Below are positions 1 to 5,269 of a stretch of 5,269 nt of DNA, in pieces. The notes beneath the pieces are model-generated. The model was not told where the DNA came from, did not search any database, and saw only the letters and a list, made by a program, of their open reading frames with translations. Location of the stretch: the NCBI GenBank assembly GCA_022425845.1, contig JAKMEU010000248.1:1-5269 (forward strand), read 5' to 3'. The translations under genes were made by a program, and so were the position numbers. This DNA is from Luminiphilus sp. (GTDB lineage: Bacteria; Pseudomonadota; Gammaproteobacteria; Pseudomonadales; Halieaceae). The number at the start of each line of letters is the position of its first letter. Positions within the stretch are counted from its first letter, which is position 1.

Positions 1-1410
1 ATTCCCTCCCTTGAGCTGATCCTGCAATCCTGTCTCAAAGGCTTGAAGCAGCAATGGTTGGTGGTTGAGGGCCTGAATCTTGGATTTTTTGGCCAGGCCG
101 GTCCCACACTGGATTGGCTGGATACCATTAGCGACGAGGTGCCCGTCCTGCTGCGGGCCTCGGACGGTCATTCCGTCGCCCTTAATTCACCGGGCTTGTT
201 GCTGGCCCAGATTTCCCGTGAAACCGAGGATCCCCCTGCCGGGCTTATCGAGCGGGATGCTGCGGGTGTCCCCAGCGGCACCCTGCGTGAATCCGCCATG
301 GGACTTGCCGAGCGCCAGGTGCCCTCGGTGACCGACGAGGACCGCATGGCGACGATGCGCGCGGCACTTCGTGAAATGAACAAATATGGATTGACCAGCG
401 TTTTCGACGCCTGGGTGGGCGCCACCGACGTTGCCATGTATCGGGCGCTGGAGCAGCAGGGTGATCTGACCCTTCGGGTGCGAGCGGCACTCGCTTACGG
501 GCACGGCGATTTATTTACCCAGGACACGCCGGAGGTGTATGAACGTCATCTTCAGGATCGGAAGAGCCTAAGCAGCGATCGATTCAAGTTGGCCGCGGTT
601 AAGCTCTTTATTGATGGTGTACTCGAGGGCGAGACAGCCGCGCTGGTGTCCCCCTACCTGACCCTTCCCGGATACCGGGGCGAGCTGACTTACTCCCAGG
701 AGGAGCTCAACGGCATTGTCGCTGATTTGGTAGAGCAGGATGTTCAGGTTTATACCCATGCGCTGGGGGATGGTGGCGTGCGATCCATATTGGATGCTCT
801 GGAGTTCGCTCAGGCAGCCCATGGGCGTAAAGATCTGCGGCCCCATATCTCGCATCTGCAGCTGATTCATCCCGATGACCATGATCGCTTTGCTGAGCTG
901 GGCGCCGTGGCTAACTTCCAGGCACTGTGGGCTCTGCCTGATGAGTGGATTATGAACCTGAATTTGCCTGTGGTGGGTCTTGACCGTGTACACCGGATGT
1001 ATCCGATTGCCAGTATCGTGAACACCGGCGCGACTGTTGTTGGTGGTAGTGACTGGAACGTCAGCTCCCTCAATCCATTGGACGCCATTGAAGTGGCTGT
1101 ACTGCGCCAAGACTGGCAGGCCAATGATGGGCTCTCAGACGATGAACTCAGCCAACTGGATGTGCTCAATCGTAAGGAGCGGGTCAGCCTGGATACCATG
1201 TTGAAGGCTTACACGGTGAACGCCGCCTGGTCGATGCACCAAGAGGGTGCAACCGGCAGCTTGACGCCGGGTAAGCTGGCTGACGTTATTGTGCTCTCTG
1301 AAGACCTGTTTGCAGTGCCACCCCAGCGGATTAGTACGGTGCAAGTGGAGCAAACCTTCGTTGCGGGTCAGCGGGTGTACCCCGAAGCAGCCCGGAAGGA
1401 CGGTCCATAG
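1..1410 (+). CDS. Amidohydrolase family 3 (YtcJ-like) metal-dependent hydrolase, 5' end missing
   Basis: The frame is open from the first base to the TAG at 1408-1410, giving 469 visible codons. Family members usually have about 540-600 residues, so roughly 100 N-terminal residues are missing, including the start, any signal peptide and the first HxH metal-binding motif. A TTG at 43 could be read as a start but lies inside the conserved fold and is almost certainly internal. Visible family motifs, in order: S-D-G-H (160-171) followed by L-N-S; V-K-L-F-I-D-G (598-618), with a lysine at 601-603 where many amidohydrolases carry a metal-bridging lysine; T-H-A-L-G-D (754-771); H-I-S-H-L-Q (844-861); G-G-S-D-W-N (1042-1059), with the likely catalytic or metal-binding Asp at 1051-1053; and the C-terminal G-S-L-T-P-G-K-L-A-D-V-I-V-L (1255-1296) typical of the composite beta-sandwich. 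These enzymes hydrolyse C-N bonds such as N-substituted amides or formamides. The substrate here cannot be told from sequence. The family call is firm, the function broad. Confidence 0.93.
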   Translation: MPSLELILQSCLKGLKQQWLVVEGLNLGFFGQAGPTLDWLDTISDEVPVLLRASDGHSVALNSPGLLLAQISRETEDPPAGLIERDAAGVPSGTLRESAMGLAERQVPSVTDEDRMATMRAALREMNKYGLTSVFDAWVGATDVAMYRALEQQGDLTLRVRAALAYGHGDLFTQDTPEVYERHLQDRKSLSSDRFKLAAVKLFIDGVLEGETAALVSPYLTLPGYRGELTYSQEELNGIVADLVEQDVQVYTHALGDGGVRSILDALEFAQAAHGRKDLRPHISHLQLIHPDDHDRFAELGAVANFQALWALPDEWIMNLNLPVVGLDRVHRMYPIASIVNTGATVVGGSDWNVSSLNPLDAIEVAVLRQDWQANDGLSDDELSQLDVLNRKERVSLDTMLKAYTVNAAWSMHQEGATGSLTPGKLADVIVLSEDLFAVPPQRISTVQVEQTFVAGQRVYPEAARKDGP

Positions 1411-1502
1411 GCGGGGCAGTAATCGGGTTTATTGTTGCTCTTTATCCCTCTGGTAGATACTTTATGAACAAAGGTTTGGAGCGGGTTGCAACACGGCCAT
1501 AA

Positions 1503-1520
1503 AAACAATCATCATTGTTT
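1503..1520. repeat. AT-rich inverted repeat, possible operator upstream of the receptor gene
   Basis: AAACAAT (1503-1509) and ATTGTTT (1514-1520) are perfect inverted copies around a 4-base centre, CATC. The site lies 111 bases upstream of the receptor start codon. The symmetry and size suit a dimeric transcription factor binding site. As a hairpin it would be weak (one G-C pair in seven) and it lacks the GC-rich stem of a terminator. No regulator gene is visible in the window and the motif is not one I can assign to a known family. A 7-bp repeat may also arise by chance in AT-rich DNA. Confidence 0.4.
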
Positions 1521-1617
1521 GTAATTGCTTCTGAGGTGTGCCAAGCTCGGACTGACTATAGTGATTACAGTGCTCGCGGTGTGTGCGGCATCCAATCAGT
1601 GCATAGATAATAAAACA

Positions 1618-1623
1618 GAGGAG
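1618..1623 (+). promoter_or_regulatory. Shine-Dalgarno site of the TonB receptor gene
   Basis: GAGGAG lies 8 bases before the ATG at 1632, an ideal spacing. It fixes that ATG as the start: the next in-frame ATG (1692-1697 region, Met22) falls inside the signal peptide and would destroy it. Confidence 0.85.
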
Positions 1624-1631
1624 AGCCAGTC

Positions 1632-3917
1632 ATGGGATTCAACCCGCAGAATTTTCCCGAACACAATAAGCAATGCGTTTTGGCAGTGGCGGTCATGGCA
1701 GCAGGTATTGCCGGTGTTCTGCCCCAAACAACGCTAGCGCAAGAGTCCAGCATGGCGCTTGAAGAGGTGGTCGTGACCGCCCGGAAGCGAGCGGAATCCA
1801 TCCAGGACGTTCCGGTGGCCGTCACAGCACTTTCTGCAGGCCAGATCGAGCGCGGTGTCATTAATAGCGTGGTCGACCTTAAGAAGCTGGCTCCCAACGT
1901 GGAGCTGATTGCCCAACCGTTCGCGGGGGCGGCCTTGAGCGCTTCGATCCGCGGCGTGGGACTGGATGACCTGGAAAAAACCTTTGAGCCGACCGTTGGG
2001 GTGTCCATCGATGGGGTGTTCCTGGCCTCTACGGCGGGTGCCAATGTTGATCTTTTTGATATCGAATCTGTCGAAGTTCTCCGTGGTCCCCAGGGCACGC
2101 TGTTCGGTCGGAATACCGTAGGCGGCGTCATTAACATCAACCGCACCAAGCCCACCAAGGAGTTCGGAGTCAAATTGCAGGCGACCTTCGACGAGTTCAA
2201 TCGTCAGGACTTCCAGGCCATGGTCAATATTCCACTGGGTGAGCGCGGTGGCATCAAGGTTGCCGGGCGAAGCCTGCAGAGTGATGCCTTCACCGACAAC
2301 GTCACCCGCGGGGAGAACCCGGACAACCGTGATTTGGTCAATTCGACCGTGTCGGTACTGTACGATTTCACGGACAACTTCAGCGCCCAATTCACCTGGG
2401 ACAACTACAACGATAATTCAAGACTGGTCGACCAGATCAACATCACCAGCATCCCCTATAACGGCTTTGGCTTTTTTGGGCCGGATTACCAGGACGTCAC
2501 CTCCGGCGACCTCTCCGCAGCCAATGATTACAAGACCACGTATTCGGGCGGAAAATTTTACAGCACGATACAGGGCAATAATTACGCCCTCACGTTAAAC
2601 GGCTCGGCTGGCAACCACGACATCAAGTTCATCACCTCAAAGATGGAAACCAAAGAGCAGATGGACATCTGCTCATGGGGTGCGCCAATCACCGGTCAGA
2701 CCGCCTTTGTGCTGTTTCCCTTCGGTACGGGTACTGAGAACAATCCCAGCGGCGATCCATGCTTTTTCCCCGTCCTACGGGACCAGGAGTTTGAGCAGGC
2801 CAGTTCGGAATTGCAGGTGACCTCCGACTTTGACGGGCCCTTCAACTATGTGGCGGGTCTTTATTACATGACCTCAGACGCACCCTTTGTTACGGGCCCG
2901 GTGCAGGTGATCGAATCGCTACAGGAGTTGGAGGCTCGCGCCATTTATGGTGAGGTCATTTGGAATATCACCGAAAACTGGGGTCTGACTGCAGGTGGCC
3001 GCTACACCGAGGAAGAAAAAGACTTTTCTGTCACGGCGGCTGCCTTCCCTAACGGCCAGGATTTCTTTTTCGAGGATGACGAGTTTACTTACAGGTTGGT
3101 TCTGGAACGAAAGTTTGACTTCGGCATGATCTATGCCTCGTACTCGACCGGGTTCCGCTCGGGTGGCTTCAACTCAAGGGGTACGACGCCCAACACCGTG
3201 GGCCCGTATGAGTCGGAGACGGTGGACAGTCTGGAGTTCGGTTTGAGGTCGCAATTCCTGAATGACCGGGTCACCCTGAACCTCACCTACTTTGACTCGA
3301 CCTACGAGGATAAGCAGGAGGCGGTCGTTACCGCCGGTGACGGCAGCTTTATTTACAACGGTCAGCCCGAAGACTGCGGTGGCCCAACCTGTACATTTAT
3401 CTTCAACGCCGGGGAAGTGGACAATAGCGGCCTTGAGATTGAGGCAATGGCGCTGGTCACAGATGGCCTCACGCTAAGGGCAGCAATCGGCACGCTGGAT
3501 TCCGAGTACAGCAAGTTTGACTATGCCGGGGTTGATATCGCCGATATCGCCAACGTGACCTGGGCTCCCGAGTTGACTGCGGCACTGGGTGCCGAGTGGC
3601 TGCTGAATATTGGTGCTGGGCAGTTGGCTCTGAACGCTAACTTCAAGTACACCGACGAGGCCTGGGGCCGCACAGACTGGACCACCTATGACCCAGCGAC
3701 AGGGCCAAAAATGCTGGTCGACAGCTATGAGGTACTTGATGTTTCAGCGACCTATACCCGGGATATGGGTCGGGGCATGCTAACGCTGCGTGTCTACGGT
3801 ACCGATATTCTTGAGGACGGTGGACGCCTGGCTCGGCCTTTCGATGCGGGTGCATTCGCCTTTGCGGACATCGTGCCCCGCCGGACCCTGGGTGCGACGA
3901 TTGGCTACGAGTTCTGA
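1632..3917 (+). CDS. TonB-dependent outer-membrane receptor
   Basis: Complete 761-residue gated beta-barrel that would import a substrate across the outer membrane using TonB-ExbB-ExbD energy. A signal peptide covers residues 1-36: a polar N-region, a hydrophobic core at about 15-30, and likely cleavage after T-L-A36 before Q-E-S. The TonB box E-E-V-V-V-T-A-R-K is at 44-52. The plug domain spans about 55-170 and includes R-G-V-G (107-110), V-S-I-D-G-V (124-129) and the family signature V-E-V-L-R-G-P-Q-G-T-L-F-G-R-N (147-161) followed by G-G-V-I-N-I. The rest is the barrel, with the classic strand Y-A-S-Y-S-T-G-F-R-S-G-G-F-N (501-514) and a terminal Y-E-F whose final Phe is the usual BAM recognition residue. 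Length fits the 700-800 residue group common in marine and sphingomonad-type proteobacteria. Two cysteine pairs (347/377 and 582/587) lie in probable surface loops. Ligand unknown: nothing proves siderophore, vitamin or carbohydrate specificity. A strong terminator follows 13 bases after the stop. Confidence 0.97.
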   Translation: MGFNPQNFPEHNKQCVLAVAVMAAGIAGVLPQTTLAQESSMALEEVVVTARKRAESIQDVPVAVTALSAGQIERGVINSVVDLKKLAPNVELIAQPFAGAALSASIRGVGLDDLEKTFEPTVGVSIDGVFLASTAGANVDLFDIESVEVLRGPQGTLFGRNTVGGVININRTKPTKEFGVKLQATFDEFNRQDFQAMVNIPLGERGGIKVAGRSLQSDAFTDNVTRGENPDNRDLVNSTVSVLYDFTDNFSAQFTWDNYNDNSRLVDQINITSIPYNGFGFFGPDYQDVTSGDLSAANDYKTTYSGGKFYSTIQGNNYALTLNGSAGNHDIKFITSKMETKEQMDICSWGAPITGQTAFVLFPFGTGTENNPSGDPCFFPVLRDQEFEQASSELQVTSDFDGPFNYVAGLYYMTSDAPFVTGPVQVIESLQELEARAIYGEVIWNITENWGLTAGGRYTEEEKDFSVTAAAFPNGQDFFFEDDEFTYRLVLERKFDFGMIYASYSTGFRSGGFNSRGTTPNTVGPYESETVDSLEFGLRSQFLNDRVTLNLTYFDSTYEDKQEAVVTAGDGSFIYNGQPEDCGGPTCTFIFNAGEVDNSGLEIEAMALVTDGLTLRAAIGTLDSEYSKFDYAGVDIADIANVTWAPELTAALGAEWLLNIGAGQLALNANFKYTDEAWGRTDWTTYDPATGPKMLVDSYEVLDVSATYTRDMGRGMLTLRVYGTDILEDGGRLARPFDAGAFAFADIVPRRTLGATIGYEF

Positions 3918-3930
3918 GTACTGCCGATTT

Positions 3931-3960
3931 AAAAAAGCCACCTTCGGGTGGCTTTTTTTT
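3931..3960 (+). terminator. Rho-independent terminator after the TonB receptor gene
   Basis: A perfect 12-bp stem (3931-3942 with 3947-3958) encloses the very stable tetraloop TTCG (3943-3946). Its GC core is GCCACC/GGTGGC and an 8-base T run (3953-3960) follows. Six As precede the core, so the element would also work in the reverse direction. It begins 13 bases after the receptor's TGA and separates it from the downstream gene. Confidence 0.95.
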
Positions 3961-4076
3961 GGCGGGGAACCGCCTGAACCCGGGGGGCTGGCCCGCCTGC
4001 TTTGGAATGCCCTGCAGCAGGGCCTGTGCCCTCTGTTTCGACAGGTGTCGTGAGGGCCGTTGCGCCTCGACCTGCG

Positions 4077-4082
4077 TATACT
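4077..4082 (+). promoter_or_regulatory. Possible -10 promoter element of the enoyl-reductase-like gene
   Basis: TATACT matches the sigma-70 -10 consensus at 5 of 6 positions and would put transcription start near 4089, about 20 bases before the ATG. No good -35 hexamer occurs 16-18 bases upstream; TTGCGC (4060-4065) is too close at 11 bases. A promoter is expected here because a strong terminator lies just upstream, but this exact site is tentative. Confidence 0.35.
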
Positions 4083-4097
4083 GCGCAATTATTTAAC

Positions 4098-4101
4098 GAG
4101 G
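4098..4101 (+). promoter_or_regulatory. Shine-Dalgarno site of the enoyl-reductase-like gene
   Basis: GAGG lies 8 bases before the ATG at 4110. It supports that start, which also places the Rossmann glycine motif at the normal distance from the N-terminus. Confidence 0.75.
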
Positions 4102-4109
4102 CAGACTTC

Positions 4110-5269
4110 ATGGGTGATCGCAGCTTCGATGTCATATTGTACGGAGCCTCCGGCTTCACGGGACAGCTGGTGGCGGAGTATCTCGCCGGGCACGCCGGCA
4201 CCGTCCGCTGGGCGATTGCGGGTCGTAGTCAACCCAAGCTTGAGGAACTGCGCTCTGCCCTGGGGCAGCCCACGCTGCCCATCCTGATCGCAGACAGCGA
4301 TGACGCCAATGCGTTGACGGCGATGGTGCAGCAGGCGCGGGTTGTGATCACCACGGTGGGACCCTACGCCCGTCACGGGTCGCTTTTACTCGAGACCTGT
4401 GCCCGGGAGGGCACGCACTACTGCGATCTCACGGGGGAGGCCCAGTGGATGGCCGAGGTCTTCGAGGGGATCGACCCCATTGCCAAGTCCAGCGGTGCTC
4501 GCCTCGTGCACTGCTGTGGCTTTGACTCGATACCCTCAGATCTCTCGGTCTATGTCGTGCAGGAGGCCTTCAAGGCCCGCTTTGGCTACTACGCACCTGC
4601 AGTCTCTGGTCGCATGGGCCCGTATTCCGGTGGTGTAAGCGGCGGCACCGTGGCCAGCATGATGCTGGTCACAGAGCAGATTTCAAAGGACCCCAGTATT
4701 CGTGAGCGGTTGATGAATCCCTATTCTCTGTACCCACCCGGTATGGCGGCTGGTCAGGACAAGAGCGATCAGATGGGCGCGGCCTGGGATGCGGCTTTCG
4801 ATTCGTGGACGGGCCCCTTTGTCATGGCCGGTATCAACACCAAAGTGGTTCGCCGCTCCAATGCCCTGGCCGGACTTCCCTATGGTGCTGATTTTCGCTA
4901 CGACGAATCCCAGCTTGCCAAGGGACGTTTGTCGGCGCTCTCTACCGCGGTAGCGACGGGTGGCTTCATGGCGAGCGCTTTCTTTTCGCCTACGAGAGCC
5001 ATTCTGAAAAAGTTTTTGCCCGACCCGGGGGAGGGCCCCGATGCAGCGACACGCGAGAACGGGCTTGTTGAGTTTTGGGCACGTGCCGTTGGGGGGGATG
5101 CGGGCCAGGACAGTCTCTTCGTAAAGGTCACGGGGAAGCGCGATCCCGGTTATGGTGCCACCTCGCGCATGCTGGCCCAGGCCGGGCTCTGCTTGGCCCA
5201 GGATGAGTTGCAGGTGGGAGGCGGTATCTGGACGCCGGCCAGTGCCCTTGGCGATGCCCTGGTCAAACG
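4110..5269 (+). CDS. Saccharopine dehydrogenase-like / trans-acting enoyl reductase family oxidoreductase, 3' end missing
   Basis: The frame starts at ATG 4110 and stays open for 386 codons to the window edge, with no stop seen. Relatives are about 390-430 residues, so only a short tail is probably missing. An N-terminal Rossmann fold binds NAD(P): D-V-I-L-Y-G-A-S-G-F-T-G (7-18), then A-I-A-G-R-S (35-40), where the arginine suggests an NADP preference. Further family motifs are T-V-G-P-Y (82-86), Y-C-D-L-T-G-E (104-110), C-G-F-D-S-I-P-S-D-L (136-145), P-G-E-G-P (306-310) with R-E-N-G (315-318), and W-T-P-A-S-A-L-G-D-A-L (374-384). This is the group of mycobacterial Rv2449c and Rv2953 and animal SCCPDH. 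Rv2953 reduces a polyketide enoyl intermediate in trans. True lysine-pathway saccharopine dehydrogenase is a less likely identity. A hydrophobic stretch at about 275-293 may contact membrane or lipid. The substrate here is unknown; a role in lipid metabolism is inference. Confidence 0.93.
   Translation, partial: MGDRSFDVILYGASGFTGQLVAEYLAGHAGTVRWAIAGRSQPKLEELRSALGQPTLPILIADSDDANALTAMVQQARVVITTVGPYARHGSLLLETCAREGTHYCDLTGEAQWMAEVFEGIDPIAKSSGARLVHCCGFDSIPSDLSVYVVQEAFKARFGYYAPAVSGRMGPYSGGVSGGTVASMMLVTEQISKDPSIRERLMNPYSLYPPGMAAGQDKSDQMGAAWDAAFDSWTGPFVMAGINTKVVRRSNALAGLPYGADFRYDESQLAKGRLSALSTAVATGGFMASAFFSPTRAILKKFLPDPGEGPDAATRENGLVEFWARAVGGDAGQDSLFVKVTGKRDPGYGATSRMLAQAGLCLAQDELQVGGGIWTPASALGDALVK

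Larger units (their letters stand above)
1411..1631. other. Intergenic spacer between the amidohydrolase and the TonB receptor
   Basis: This 221-base stretch is more AT-rich than the flanking genes and holds no convincing gene. I see no GC-rich hairpin with a T-tract after the amidohydrolase stop, so there is no obvious intrinsic terminator and read-through into the receptor is possible. It contains a 7-bp inverted repeat (1503-1520), a perfect 8-base palindrome ACTATAGT (1555-1562) and the receptor's Shine-Dalgarno. No well-spaced sigma-70 promoter stands out. The best pair I could find is TTGGAG (1476-1481) and CATAAA (1498-1503), 16 bases apart, matching consensus at only 3 and 4 of 6 positions. 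It is too weak to call. Confidence 0.6.
3961..4109. other. GC-rich spacer and leader before the enoyl-reductase-like gene
   Basis: This 149-base stretch shows no credible gene. It contains two short perfect hairpin-forming repeats: GGCGG (3961-3965) with CCGCC (3970-3974), and GCCCTG (4009-4014) with CAGGGC (4018-4023). Neither is followed by a T run, so they are not terminators. It turns AT-rich from about 4076, where a possible -10 element and the Shine-Dalgarno of the next gene lie. Confidence 0.5.

Noticed and set aside
43..45. TTG as the true start of the amidohydrolase
   Set aside because: The frame stays open and family-like upstream to base 1, there is no Shine-Dalgarno before 43, and the essential N-terminal metal-binding part of the fold would be missing.
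568..1110. 180-residue antisense open frame within the amidohydrolase gene
   Set aside because: It is fully contained in a conserved enzyme-coding region with clear family motifs on the other strand, and has no motif of its own.
1464..1502. Tiny ATG frame of 12 codons in the spacer, a possible leader peptide
   Set aside because: There is no clear Shine-Dalgarno, no run of regulatory codons and no attenuator-like hairpins after it, so a chance ORF is more likely.
1525..1737. Open frame from a TTG giving a 70-residue product with a hydrophobic, lipoprotein-like N-terminus ending near a Cys
   Set aside because: It has no Shine-Dalgarno, uses a weak start, and its second half overlaps the well-supported receptor gene in another frame.
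1565..2390. Long antisense open frames of about 210-218 residues opposite the start of the receptor gene
   Set aside because: They lack recognisable motifs and overlap strong sense coding sequence; they fit shadow frames of GC-biased codons.
4009..4023. GC-rich hairpin in the spacer as a second terminator or small RNA element
   Set aside because: The arms are only 6 bp with a 3-base loop, there is no T run after it, and nothing else marks an RNA gene.
3780..4088. Open frames on both strands spanning the receptor's 3' end, the terminator and the spacer
   Set aside because: They run straight through a strong terminator hairpin, lack Shine-Dalgarno sites and give low-complexity Arg/Pro/Gly-rich products.

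Overview
The window looks like an ordinary chromosomal stretch from a Gram-negative proteobacterium. The direct evidence is a complete TonB-dependent outer-membrane receptor ending in an aromatic residue, a rho-independent terminator and canonical Shine-Dalgarno sites. The receptor's style (Q-E-S after the signal peptide, then an E-E-V-V-V-T-A-R-K TonB box) and the moderately GC-rich, mixed codon use suggest a marine gammaproteobacterium of the Halieaceae/Spongiibacteraceae type. That placement is inference from sequence style, not a database result.

Layout, all on the + strand. Bases 1-1410 are the 3' part of an amidohydrolase family 3 (YtcJ-like) gene whose start lies left of the window. 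Bases 1411-1631 are a spacer with a 7-bp inverted repeat and, at its end, the Shine-Dalgarno of the next gene. Bases 1632-3917 are a complete 761-residue TonB-dependent receptor. A strong UUCG-tetraloop terminator (3931-3960) closes it. A GC-rich spacer follows, with a possible -10 element and a Shine-Dalgarno. Bases 4110-5269 are a nearly complete saccharopine dehydrogenase-like / trans-acting enoyl reductase family gene that runs off the right edge without a stop.

How the genes may fit together: a receptor that imports a substrate across the outer membrane lies just downstream of a metal-dependent hydrolase, so the two could serve uptake and hydrolysis of the same compound. The 221-base gap and the lack of a clear promoter leave it open whether they are co-transcribed. 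The enoyl-reductase-like gene is behind a strong terminator and is probably a separate unit, likely in lipid metabolism.

I found no RNA genes, CRISPR arrays, insertion sequences or other mobile elements, and no convincing novel system. The findings are modest: an operator-like palindrome, the receptor/hydrolase pairing, active-site motif variations, paired loop cysteines and a small in-frame codon duplication.
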